Positions 1 to 6,787 of a stretch of 9,380 bases of DNA are shown piece by piece (position 1 is the stretch's first letter; each line of letters opens with the position of its first letter). The position numbers and the translations under genes are program-made. The stretch covers positions 1-9,380 of the forward strand of contig JAQTYS010000098.1 in assembly GCA_028688175.1 (NCBI GenBank), given 5' to 3'. Source of the DNA: Methanothrix sp. Its GTDB lineage: Archaea > Halobacteriota > Methanosarcinia > Methanotrichales > Methanotrichaceae. The notes beneath the pieces are model-generated. The model was not told the DNA's origin. It was given only the letters and a program-made list of their open reading frames with translations, and made no database searches.

Positions 1-479
1 ATTCCTTTGTCGATCCAGGTCTGGGTGAGGTTGGGATCAAGTCTAATGGCCTCATCAAAACATCTCATAGCCTCATCGTACTTGTCCTGGCCATCGAGAC
101 TAATATCCGGGTCATCGAGAGCCTCACTCTGTTTACTGAGAATGACGCCTTTGACGTTCCAGGCATAAGCATAATTGGGATCTAACTTGATGGCCTCATT
201 AACGCATTTTATGGCCTCATCTGACTTACCCTGGTTATGGAGAACAATGCCTTTGGTGTTCCAGGCATAGGCATAATTAGGGGCCATCCGGATGGCCTCA
301 TCAAGGACCTTGATAGCCTCATCGAACTTGTCCTGATCTCCGAGGGCGGCACCTTTGTCGATCAACGAAAGAGTCGTATTTGGACCCTGCATACTAAGCC
401 ATCCTTCTGCAATCTGCTGGCAACTTGCGGATGTCATTAATGCAATAAGAAGGATGAAAAATACACAACTTAACCTCAT
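1..479 (-). CDS. Exported TPR-repeat protein (partial, C-terminus outside window)
   Basis: The reverse strand from the ATG at 479 reads open to the window edge (159 codons). Residues 1-20 are a short hydrophobic signal peptide ending in SASC, a weak lipobox-like sequence, so the mature protein is probably outside the membrane, perhaps lipid-anchored. From about residue 40 there are tetratricopeptide repeats with the usual GxA/G...DEAI...AI.LDPN pattern. The PNYAYAWN block recurs 34 residues apart (67 and 101). The next PN comes 48 residues later because about 14 residues (around SEALDDPDISLDG) are inserted between the helices of one repeat. TPRs mediate protein-protein contacts, and the partner is unknown. 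The ATG overlaps the upstream agmatinase stop as ATGA, so translation is probably coupled. Exact function cannot be stated. Confidence 0.88.
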   Translation of the reverse strand, partial: MRLSCVFFILLIALMTSASCQQIAEGWLSMQGPNTTLSLIDKGAALGDQDKFDEAIKVLDEAIRMAPNYAYAWNTKGIVLHNQGKSDEAIKCVNEAIKLDPNYAYAWNVKGVILSKQSEALDDPDISLDGQDKYDEAMRCFDEAIRLDPNLTQTWIDKG

Positions 480-1342
480 TTTTTTGCCCTTGCCGCTATG
501 AACACTCGCGCCAGCCTGGCTGCCAGAAGCGCCGTCTGGCCGTGATCGTAGGCCGGGCTCAGCTCGTTTATATCCAATCCCACAGCCCGCGGCCCGGCAC
601 GCTCAATTGTCCTCAACACATCCCAGGATGTGAGGCCAAAGGGCTCCGGGTTGCCCACCGCCGGCGCGAATGCCGGATCTAGAGCATCCAGGTCTATGGA
701 CAGATAGAGCTGCTCGCAATTCAATCTTTCCAATGCGTCGTCAAGAACGTAATCGATGCCTTTCTCAAAGACTTCGCGGGAAGTGTGGTACGATATGTCG
801 TTCTCCTTCGCGAAGGTGAACTCTTCTTTGCTGCCGCTGCGAATGCCGATGGAGGTAAAAGCGCCGATGCCTTTCTTCTCCAAGATTCTTTTGCTGGCGC
901 AGGCGTGGCTGAATCTGGTGTTGCCGAACTGTTCGCGCAGATCCAGGTGTGCATCCAGTACCAACACTCCCAGTTCTCCGTCTGCGCAATTCTTCGCCAG
1001 GCCCTCAACAATTGGCGGAGTAATGGAATGCTCTCCGCCTAAAAAGATGGGGACGGCAGCTTTGGGTAGCAGGGCAATGCCCTCCTTTATGGTCTCTTCG
1101 GCATAAGCTGGATCTGCACCGAGATCCATGTTTCCCAGATCGCAAATGGCCAAAGTGGCCAGGTCCAGGTCATAATTGCAGTCATAGCTCTCGAAATTAA
1201 AAGAGGCCAGACGAATGGCATCCGGCCCGTCCCGCGAACCGGATCGAAAAGATGCGGTGCCGTCGAAGGGAAGGCCTACTACGACGTATTTCGCATCCCG
1301 CAAATCTGCATCGGCGTCGGCAAAACCACACCTTAGGAACAT
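476..1342 (-). CDS. speB: Agmatinase-family ureohydrolase
   Basis: This 288-aa protein belongs to the arginase/agmatinase/formiminoglutamase family, whose agmatinases hydrolyse agmatine to putrescine and urea at a two-manganese site. The metal-ligand motifs are all present: GGEHS (H105), DAHLD (D130, H132, D134) and SIDLDALDP (D217, D219), with the conserved acid E260 in DINELSP. The substrate loop reads APAVGNPEPFG, a variant of the common APGTGTPEPGG. Length is usual for the family. The start is the ATG 23 bp after the aIF5A stop, as an in-frame TAA lies just upstream; it has no clear Shine-Dalgarno sequence, so reinitiation or a leaderless transcript is possible. The position next to aIF5A suggests a role in polyamine supply, or directly in (deoxy)hypusine formation, as proposed for an agmatinase-like protein in Haloferax. 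The true substrate could differ from free agmatine. Confidence 0.92.
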   Translation of the reverse strand: MFLRCGFADADADLRDAKYVVVGLPFDGTASFRSGSRDGPDAIRLASFNFESYDCNYDLDLATLAICDLGNMDLGADPAYAEETIKEGIALLPKAAVPIFLGGEHSITPPIVEGLAKNCADGELGVLVLDAHLDLREQFGNTRFSHACASKRILEKKGIGAFTSIGIRSGSKEEFTFAKENDISYHTSREVFEKGIDYVLDDALERLNCEQLYLSIDLDALDPAFAPAVGNPEPFGLTSWDVLRTIERAGPRAVGLDINELSPAYDHGQTALLAARLARVFIAARAKK

Positions 1343-1365
1343 GAAAATAGATTAAGAAGGATTTA

Positions 1366-1749
1366 TTAGCGCAGGTCCAGCTTGCTCCTGCCCATGACAA
1401 AGAGATAGGGAACCTCTTTCCCTTCTTCGATCTTTTCCTTCTGATCCGCGGTTATGGGAATATCGACGGTGGCGAAGCTGCCCAAGTCCATGAGCTGCAC
1501 CGAGGTGTCGCTGATGGAGAGAACCTGTCCTGTCTTGCGCTCCACCGTAGGCACATAAATCTTGGTGGTAACCGGCTGAACGATGGACTTCTTCTGGTTG
1601 TCGAAGATGCCTATCGCATCCACTCTAGCCTTGGCACTGCCATGTTTGCCGGGCTTGGAATGGGATATGCTCTTGATTATGCATGGCTCTTCGTCAATGA
1701 TAACGTATCTTCCTTCTTTCAGCTCTCTAACCTCAACCTGCTCCTTCAT
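1366..1749 (-). CDS. Translation factor aIF5A (hypusine-containing)
   Basis: This 127-aa protein is archaeal initiation factor 5A, homologous to eukaryotic eIF5A and bacterial EF-P. It binds the ribosome and helps peptide-bond formation at stalling sequences such as proline runs. The N-terminal SH3-like domain carries the modification loop SKPGKHGSAKAR at residues 31-42, where K35 is the lysine expected to become deoxyhypusine or hypusine. The C-terminal part (about 70-127) is the OB-fold domain. Length matches archaeal family members. The start ATG at 1749 is supported by GGAGTGA five bases upstream (1754-1760), and a TATA-like box lies at 1782-1789. No deoxyhypusine synthase gene is seen in the window. 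The agmatinase-family gene follows after 23 bp. Confidence 0.97.
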   Translation of the reverse strand: MKEQVEVRELKEGRYVIIDEEPCIIKSISHSKPGKHGSAKARVDAIGIFDNQKKSIVQPVTTKIYVPTVERKTGQVLSISDTSVQLMDLGSFATVDIPITADQKEKIEEGKEVPYLFVMGRSKLDLR

Positions 1750-1781
1750 TTCATCACTCCTAGCGACGAATGCAACTCTCC

Positions 1782-1789
1782 TATTTAAA
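1782..1789 (-). promoter_or_regulatory. TATA-like box of aIF5A
   Basis: The reverse strand reads TTTAAATA, a good archaeal TATA element, overlapping the stop codon of the aminotransferase gene. A transcript starting about 25 bp downstream would begin near 1760, just at the Shine-Dalgarno sequence of aIF5A, giving a leader of about 11 nt. This suggests aIF5A and agmatinase can be transcribed separately from the two upstream genes. Inferred from sequence only. Confidence 0.5.
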
Positions 1790-2888
1790 GGATGTCTTTC
1801 ATGCGACGCATTGCTTCCTCAAGCTGAGAGCGTGCCGCGGCATAAGAGATTCTGATGTGCTCTTTTCCGCCCGGCCCAAAGGCAGATCCTGGAACGGCAA
1901 TGACACCCGCTTTGCCCAGGCGGGAGGCCACAGCATCTCCGTCTCCCACTCGGGGGAAGAGATAGAAAGCGCCTTGTGGCTCCATGATATCCACCCCCAT
2001 TTCTCTGAAGCCTGCTACCAGCAGATCCCGGCGAGCTTTGAATTCGTCTCTCATCTGGGCTACGCACTCCTGCGGCCCGGTAATGGCCTCCAGAGCCGCG
2101 GCCTGAGAGATGGAACTGGCGCATGCCTGGACATACTGGTGAATCTTGAGCAGTTGCTCGAGAGCGCCACCTTTGGCTGCCAGATAGCCCAGCCTCCAGC
2201 CGGTCATGGCATAGGTCTTGGAGACGGCATTCACGGTGATGACGTTGTCTGAGAATTGGCCGGGGCTGACATGCGCTCCCTGGTAGATGAAATGCTCATA
2301 GACCTCATCGGAGAGCACCCAGATGCCTCTATCCTCGGCGATTTGTGCAATGGCGCGCATCTGCTCAGGGGTTGCCACCGAACCGGTGGGATTGGAGGGC
2401 GAATTGACTATTATGAGCCTGGTCTTGTCTGTAATCCTCTGTGCAATATCCTCGGGAGCGAGACGAAGATGATCATCAAGAGGGACGCTCACTGGCCTTC
2501 CCCCCACCAGGCGGGTCAGCTCTGCATAGGAAAGGAAACTCGGATCGCCTATCAGAACCTCCTCGCCTCGGTCGACCAGAGCGGCTATAACCAGAAAGAG
2601 AGCCTCACTGGCCCCGCTGGTTACCATAATCTCCTCCGGCGTGCAGTCGATCCGGTTCTCGGAGCAGAACTTTTCTGCGATGGCAGTGCGTAGCTGTGGC
2701 ACTCCGCAGTTGGGAGTATAGCCGCACAGTCCATTTTCGATAGCAGCAATCGCCGCTTTCTTGATATGCTCTGGTGTGTCGAAGTCCGGCTGGCCCAGTC
2801 CTAAATTAACTGATCCTGGGGCTGCCCCCTCAAAACATTTCCTTATGCCTGATATCTCAATTTTTTCTGTGCAGCTTGCAAATCTCAT
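1785..2888 (-). CDS. PLP-dependent class I/II aminotransferase (aspartate-type)
   Basis: This 367-aa protein is a fold-type I aminotransferase that moves an amino group between an amino acid and a 2-oxo acid using pyridoxal phosphate in the cytosol. The key residues are visible: NSPSNPTG (N166), SDEVY (D194, Y197), the Schiff-base lysine K224 in SKTYAMTGWRLGY, and R346 in IRISYA, which binds the substrate carboxylate. The N-terminal LGLGQPDFDTPEH is typical of subgroup I-gamma aspartate or aromatic aminotransferases, and the substrate cannot be fixed further. At 367 aa it is slightly shorter than the usual 380-400. The start ATG overlaps the stop of the upstream gene as ATGA, and GGAG lies 9 bases before it, so coupling is likely. 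aIF5A begins 35 bp downstream. Confidence 0.93.
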   Translation of the reverse strand: MRFASCTEKIEISGIRKCFEGAAPGSVNLGLGQPDFDTPEHIKKAAIAAIENGLCGYTPNCGVPQLRTAIAEKFCSENRIDCTPEEIMVTSGASEALFLVIAALVDRGEEVLIGDPSFLSYAELTRLVGGRPVSVPLDDHLRLAPEDIAQRITDKTRLIIVNSPSNPTGSVATPEQMRAIAQIAEDRGIWVLSDEVYEHFIYQGAHVSPGQFSDNVITVNAVSKTYAMTGWRLGYLAAKGGALEQLLKIHQYVQACASSISQAAALEAITGPQECVAQMRDEFKARRDLLVAGFREMGVDIMEPQGAFYLFPRVGDGDAVASRLGKAGVIAVPGSAFGPGGKEHIRISYAAARSQLEEAMRRMKDIL

Positions 2889-3388
2889 AGCTCTTCTCTC
2901 CTGCTAACACTTCCCATCAGTTCGTCTTTATAAATCACATTTAGTGTGCCAAAGCAATTGAGCTTGGACAGCTCTTCTTTTATCAGATTCATCCTGATTC
3001 TGCCTCCTCTCCAGTAAAGGGTGATCTTAACATCCTCTCTCTCAGTCTCTTGGGAGATGGACTCCATGAACATCTCCAGTGCTCGGGAATTGGAGAACGG
3101 AACGACAAATATGGCCCGGTACTTCTCTTTCTTGCGAGCGTAGGAGGTGAGGATGTAGCCGTTATTCTCGAACTCGCTGATCTTCTCGAAAGGGCATAGG
3201 ACCTCCTTCTCATGCTCCGCAGTTGCATCCACCCTGGAGATGATCAAGAGAATCTTGGCGATAATTGATTTATCAAATTTTTTTCCAAACCAAATATTGA
3301 TAGCGCCCTGGGTCAGGACAATGGACACTGCAGGGCCGCTCACCTCAATGGAGACCGGCTCTTGCCTGTTGCCTGGGGAGAGGGGCAT
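2885..3388 (-). CDS. Unrecognised 167-aa cytosolic protein, first gene of the cluster
   Basis: I do not recognise the family. The protein has no signal peptide, transmembrane helix or cysteine metal motif. It looks like a mixed alpha/beta soluble protein: a beta-rich start (residues 11-34, VSIEVSGPAVSIVLTQGAINIWF), a hydrophobic helix (about 40-53), a strand-rich middle (VLCPF, GYILTSYAR, YRAIFVVPF), an acidic helix (101-118), then KITLYWRGGRIRMNL and a basic/acidic tail. Real coding is supported by the ATGA overlap with the aminotransferase gene, a properly placed promoter and its position at the head of the cluster. With the TATA-like box centred near 3415, transcription would start near 3389, so the mRNA is probably leaderless at the ATG used here. 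The role may relate to the aminotransferase or to aIF5A, but nothing in the sequence proves it. Confidence 0.82.
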   Translation of the reverse strand: MPLSPGNRQEPVSIEVSGPAVSIVLTQGAINIWFGKKFDKSIIAKILLIISRVDATAEHEKEVLCPFEKISEFENNGYILTSYARKKEKYRAIFVVPFSNSRALEMFMESISQETEREDVKITLYWRGGRIRMNLIKEELSKLNCFGTLNVIYKDELMGSVSRREEL

Positions 3389-3409
3389 ATGTCCCTAGAT
3401 CGAGCGTAG

Positions 3410-3420
3410 CCAATATAACC
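3410..3420. promoter_or_regulatory. Shared TATA element of a divergent promoter
   Basis: The stretch CCAATATAACC is TATA-like on both strands (GGTTATATTGG on the minus strand). On the minus strand a start about 25 bp away falls at about 3389, one base from the ATG of the 167-aa gene. On the plus strand it falls near 3440, just before the GAGG that precedes the thioesterase ATG at 3457. One element therefore could serve both directions. Inferred from spacing only. Confidence 0.45.
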
Positions 3421-3456
3421 GTTTCGAGAATGACACTTGGTCCGAGGAATCAAACT

Positions 3457-3873
3457 ATGGACCAATGTCTGGAAGCTTTAGAGAAACAATTTTGTGAGGA
3501 GCCTTATGCCAAGAGCTTCGGCATAGAGATTGTTGAACTTGAGGCGGGCCACGCCATTCTCAGGATGTTGACTTCCCAGAAAATGAACAACCTCTTAGGC
3601 ACCATCCATGGTGCTGCCATCTTCTCTCTGGTGGATGCCACCTTCGAGCTGACGGTCAACTCGCACGGCACAGTGGCTGTGGCATTGAGCGTGAATATGA
3701 ATTATATCAATGCGCCTCTTCCTGGCGAGTTATTGCAGGCCGAAGGGCGCGAGATCAATCGCTCCCGAAAGATCTCGGCCTGTCAGATTTCCGTCACTGG
3801 CGAAGATGGACGGCTGATCGCGACCTGCCAGACCCTGGCTTACCGAAAGAAGGACAAATTACCCTTCCTCTGA
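3457..3873 (+). CDS. PaaI-type hotdog-fold thioesterase
   Basis: The 138-aa protein belongs to the hotdog thioesterase superfamily, PaaI/YbgC-like branch, which hydrolyses acyl- or aryl-CoA thioesters. The signature region is MNNLLGTIHGAAIFSLVDATFE (residues 43-64, split here by N44/N45, H51-G52 and D60), corresponding to the N...HGG...D pattern with the second Gly replaced by Ala. The later strand ALSVNMNYINAP and the C-terminal CQTLAYR are also typical. I chose the ATG at 3457 because GAGG lies nine bases upstream and the likely promoter would start transcription near 3440. An in-frame ATG at 3430 would add nine residues but lies upstream of that start. The natural substrate is unknown. It is followed after 41 bp by ycaO, which has its own promoter. 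Confidence 0.88.
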   Translation: MDQCLEALEKQFCEEPYAKSFGIEIVELEAGHAILRMLTSQKMNNLLGTIHGAAIFSLVDATFELTVNSHGTVAVALSVNMNYINAPLPGELLQAEGREINRSRKISACQISVTGEDGRLIATCQTLAYRKKDKLPFL

Positions 3874-3881
3874 AAGCAGAG

Positions 3882-3889
3882 TTTATATC
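3882..3889 (+). promoter_or_regulatory. TATA-like box of ycaO
   Basis: TTTATATC lies in the 41-bp gap between the thioesterase gene and ycaO. The predicted start about 25-27 bp downstream is near 3912, three bases from the ycaO ATG at 3915. No Shine-Dalgarno sequence is seen, so the mRNA is likely leaderless or nearly so. Confidence 0.5.
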
Positions 3890-3914
3890 ACATAGCTGAT
3901 CTAAACTTGCGGCG

Positions 3915-5138
3915 ATGAAACTTGCGTCCTGCATAAAAAAGTACAAAGACGATACCCACCGGGCAATGCCACCTGAGGAAACACTCAAGCGTGCCGATGC
4001 CAAATTGCCAGCCGCCGGGATCACCAGAGTGGCGGACATAACCAATCTGGATCGAATCGGCATACCTGTTTTCTCCTCCATCCGGCCCATGGCCGATAAA
4101 GGTGCCATATCCGTCTACAACGGTAAGGGAGCTACGCCCACGGAAGCTAAAGTATCGGCCATGATGGAAGGGCTGGAACGCTATTCTGCTGAATTAAGAG
4201 ACAGGGTACTGAAAATAGACTGCTTCTCTCATCTGGATGGTGCGCTGGACCCACGCGAGTTGATCCTGCCCCAGGGTGCACAGCACGATGCCATGATTCC
4301 CTGGATTTTTGGATGGGACATAATGAATGATGAGGAGATCCTGGTTCCGGCCAACGCGGTCTTTCATCCCTTGCCCTCCGAATACAAAAGGCTCTTTAGA
4401 ACCAATACCAGTGGCTTAGCCTCAGGCAATGTCATTGAAGAGGCGATATTCCATGGCCTGGCCGAGGTTATAGAACGAGATGCCTGGGCGCTGGTGGAGG
4501 CTACCAGGAATACCGGCCCCTTAATTTGTGATGTTGAGGACGAACAGGCAAAGGGTCTTCTGGACAAATTCGTGGCAGCCGAGGTGGATGTTTATCTGAG
4601 GGATATTACCAGCGATATTGGCATTCCTACCTGTGCGGCAGCAGCTGATGATGTCCGGCTGCGCGATCCGACTCTTCTCACTACCGGCATGGGCACACAT
4701 ACCAGCGCCAAAGTGGCAGTGCTGCGCGCTCTTACCGAGGTGGCGCAGAGCCGTCTTACCCAGATTCACGGGGCAAGAGAAGATACTACGATCGCTGATT
4801 TTAGAAAACAGATCGGCTATGACAGGACCAAGAGGCTCAACCGGCATTGGTTTGAAGCATCCGAGAAGAAGGCATTTGCCGATATTGAATCATTTGAGAG
4901 CGACGACTTCCTGGCAGACATAAAATATATGGTAAAGAAGCTCGAGGAAGTCGGCCTTGATCGGGTCATAGTGGTTGATCTGACTCGTGAGGAGATCGGC
5001 CTTCCTGTGGTCAGGGTGATTGTGCCGGGACTTGAGATATCGGCAGTGGACCCGGAAAGGGTGGGAAAGAGGTGCAAAGATGCCCGCAAAAATGCCCGGA
5101 ATAGTCGTCTTCCTAGGGCCAAGTCTCTCTCTGGATAA
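3915..5138 (+). CDS. ycaO: YcaO-domain protein, McrA thioglycine formation (methanogenesis marker 1 type)
   Basis: The 407-aa protein is a YcaO enzyme, which uses ATP to phosphorylate a backbone amide so that a nucleophile can replace the oxygen. In methanogens, YcaO with TfuA converts a glycine of the methyl-coenzyme M reductase alpha subunit (McrA) to thioglycine, shown genetically in Methanosarcina acetivorans. The ATP/Mg-binding pattern is clear: GKGATPTEAKVSAMMEGLER (residues 70-89, E85 and E88), GNVIEEAIFHGLAEVIERDA (171-190, E184 and E187), and AVLRALTEVAQSR (268-280, E275, Q278, R280). No RiPP precursor gene or recognition element is seen nearby, which supports McrA as target. The last 20 residues are encoded in the overlap with tfuA and are rich in Arg and Lys. 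Start: the ATG has a TATA-like box about 30 bp upstream and no Shine-Dalgarno sequence. Confidence 0.93.
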   Translation: MKLASCIKKYKDDTHRAMPPEETLKRADAKLPAAGITRVADITNLDRIGIPVFSSIRPMADKGAISVYNGKGATPTEAKVSAMMEGLERYSAELRDRVLKIDCFSHLDGALDPRELILPQGAQHDAMIPWIFGWDIMNDEEILVPANAVFHPLPSEYKRLFRTNTSGLASGNVIEEAIFHGLAEVIERDAWALVEATRNTGPLICDVEDEQAKGLLDKFVAAEVDVYLRDITSDIGIPTCAAAADDVRLRDPTLLTTGMGTHTSAKVAVLRALTEVAQSRLTQIHGAREDTTIADFRKQIGYDRTKRLNRHWFEASEKKAFADIESFESDDFLADIKYMVKKLEEVGLDRVIVVDLTREEIGLPVVRVIVPGLEISAVDPERVGKRCKDARKNARNSRLPRAKSLSG

Positions 5139-5736
5139 GGCGGAGCAGATTTTGGAGGCTGACTATCGGCCTCCTGCCAAGAGAGGAGATATTTACCAGG
5201 CGGCAAGAGAAGGTGCGAAGATCATTCTGCTCATAGACGGCGTCTTCTTTCAGGAGTGCTCGGTAGCTCACAAGGAGGTAATCTATGCCCTGGAGGCAGG
5301 AGCGAGGGTACTGGGCGCTTCCAGCATGGGAGCCCTGCGTGCCTCTGAGTTGGACGTTTACGGCATGGAGGGAATAGGAAGGATCTATCAGGCTTACAAG
5401 AGCGGCCATCTGGTCTCGGATGATGAAGTGGCACTTGTCTTTGATCCTTTCTCCTATGAGCCCAGCTCTGAGCCGCTGGTGAACATTCGTTTCAATTTGG
5501 ATTTGGCCTGGCAGATGGGTGTAATTAGCGCTTCCTGTAAAGACAAGCTCTTCCATTGCGCACAGGCCCAATACTTTCCCGATCGGAGCTATGAGCGCAT
5601 GCTTTCTGATGCCTCCGGCCTGGTGAAGGAAAAGGAGCTACTGCGTTTTCGAGAATTCCTGGCCAAAGATCGACGCGACTTCAAGATGGAGGATGCAGTG
5701 CAGGCCCTGGAACGGGTAAGAGATATGGCAAGATGA
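5080..5736 (+). CDS. tfuA: TfuA-like protein, YcaO partner in McrA thioamidation
   Basis: The 218-aa protein matches the TfuA-like core family. It shows the N-terminal VVFLGPSL (residues 9-16), an ILLIDGVFF strand, the highly conserved GASSMGALRASEL block (79-91) and SDDEVAL (113-119). In methanogens and in thioamitide clusters TfuA works with YcaO, and is thought to deliver sulfide or aid the thiolation step. I use the ATG at 5080 because GAGGTG lies five bases before it; a second ATG at 5092 is possible, while longer in-frame starts to 5020 lack support. The gene overlaps the end of ycaO by 59 bp in another frame, so the two proteins are probably made together from one mRNA. Length is normal for the family. 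Confidence 0.92.
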   Translation: MPAKMPGIVVFLGPSLSLDKAEQILEADYRPPAKRGDIYQAAREGAKIILLIDGVFFQECSVAHKEVIYALEAGARVLGASSMGALRASELDVYGMEGIGRIYQAYKSGHLVSDDEVALVFDPFSYEPSSEPLVNIRFNLDLAWQMGVISASCKDKLFHCAQAQYFPDRSYERMLSDASGLVKEKELLRFREFLAKDRRDFKMEDAVQALERVRDMAR

Positions 5737-5755
5737 TCAATTTCACTTTAATTGA
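5737..5755. promoter_or_regulatory. Small inverted repeat after tfuA, upstream of nadA
   Basis: TCAATT (5737-5742) and AATTGA (5750-5755) form a perfect 6-bp inverted repeat around a 7-base spacer, starting directly after the tfuA stop codon. It could be a regulator site for nadA or a weak hairpin at the end of the ycaO-tfuA transcript. In an AT-rich gap such repeats arise by chance, so support is limited. Confidence 0.25.
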
Positions 5756-5775
5756 GATAATACTATTAAGTTTGC

Positions 5776-5786
5776 TTATTTAAAAA
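5776..5786 (+). promoter_or_regulatory. TATA-like box of nadA
   Basis: TTATTTAAAAA lies 40-50 bp upstream of the nadA ATG, in an AT-rich 89-bp gap. A transcript starting about 25 bp downstream would begin near 5807 and have a leader of roughly 20 nt. No strong Shine-Dalgarno sequence is visible (ATAGGGCC at about 5812-5819 is the best). Confidence 0.5.
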
Positions 5787-5825
5787 GGTTGAAATAATAG
5801 TTTCTCAGACAATAGGGCCAATTCT

Positions 5826-6728
5826 ATGACAGCGATAAAAGATATTCTTGCTTTAAAAGAAGAGCGTCAGGCGACCATACTGGCTCATAACTACCAGATA
5901 CCCGAAGTGCAGGATGTAGCCGACCTGGTGGGCGACTCCCTGGAGCTCTCCCGGGCGGCAGCGCGCCTGGACACAGAGGTCATCATCTTTTGCGGCGTAG
6001 ACTTCATGGCTGAGACGGCAGCTATTCTCTCCCCACAAAAAAAGGTCGTTTTGCCGGAGAAGGGTGCCTGGTGCCCCATGGCCCACATGATCACGCCCGA
6101 TCAGCTCCGCGACCTCAAAGCCCTACATCCAAAAGCGGCTGTGGTCTGCTACGTAAACTCTACAGCTGAGATAAAAGCGGAAAGCGATGTCTGTTGCACT
6201 TCTGCTAATGGCGTGCAGGTAGTAAACTCACTCTCTGAGAACGAAGTTATCTTTGTGCCGGACAGGAATCTGGCCGCCTATGTAGCCCGTTTTACCGACA
6301 AAAAGGTCATTTCATGGAACGGCTACTGCTATGTACATGACCACTTGACTGCGGAGCAGGTAAAAGCCGCCCGGGCAGAGCATCCCCGGGCAGAAGTGCT
6401 GGTGCACCCGGAGTGCCGGCCTGAGGTCATCGATGAGGCGGATTTCACCTACAGCACCGCCGGCATGGGCAGACATGCCAAAGCCAGTGCTGCCAGGGAG
6501 TTTATCATCGGCACGGAAGAGGGCATGATCTACCGGCTGAAGAAAGAAAATCCTGATAAGGAGTTTTATCCGTTAACCACGAACGCCGTCTGCCAGAATA
6601 TGAAGAAGACTGACTTGGTCAAGGTCTTGCGAGCGCTGCAAACCCTGGAGCCGCAGGTGACTGTGTCCGAGGAGATTGCGGCGAGGGCGCGCCGGTCGAT
6701 TGAGAGGATGCTGGCGGTCAAGATTTAA
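5826..6728 (+). CDS. nadA: Quinolinate synthase A
   Basis: The 300-aa protein condenses iminoaspartate with dihydroxyacetone phosphate to quinolinate, in de novo NAD synthesis. The three cysteines that hold the [4Fe-4S] cluster are in place: C83 (GAWCPMA), C168 (NGYCYVH) and C256 (NAVCQNMK). Substrate-site residues of the family are also visible: H21 and Y23 in AHNYQIPEVQD, Y109 and N111 in YVNSTAE, and H194/E196 in VHPEC. The threefold repeated domain layout and the length of about 300 aa match archaeal NadA rather than the longer bacterial proteins. The partner genes that make iminoaspartate (nadB or aspartate dehydrogenase) and nadC are not in the window; downstream is non-coding DNA, so the gene seems to be transcribed alone. 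Confidence 0.97.
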   Translation: MTAIKDILALKEERQATILAHNYQIPEVQDVADLVGDSLELSRAAARLDTEVIIFCGVDFMAETAAILSPQKKVVLPEKGAWCPMAHMITPDQLRDLKALHPKAAVVCYVNSTAEIKAESDVCCTSANGVQVVNSLSENEVIFVPDRNLAAYVARFTDKKVISWNGYCYVHDHLTAEQVKAARAEHPRAEVLVHPECRPEVIDEADFTYSTAGMGRHAKASAAREFIIGTEEGMIYRLKKENPDKEFYPLTTNAVCQNMKKTDLVKVLRALQTLEPQVTVSEEIAARARRSIERMLAVKI

Positions 6729-6787
6729 TCCGGATTGCTCGAATTCTAATTTTTGGAGTAATATTCGATTCGATGTATCGGCTGATG

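Noticed and set aside
476..486. A-AAA-AAA slippery heptamer right at the agmatinase stop codon, which by -1 shift would fuse agmatinase to the TPR protein.
   Set aside because: The fusion would place a signal peptide in the middle of a cytosolic enzyme, and the TPR gene already has its own ATG in the overlap. Ordinary translational coupling explains the arrangement.
756..1106. Long open frames opposite or out of frame to agmatinase, the aminotransferase, ycaO and tfuA.
   Set aside because: They lie wholly over strongly supported genes, show no domain pattern and follow from codon bias of the real genes.
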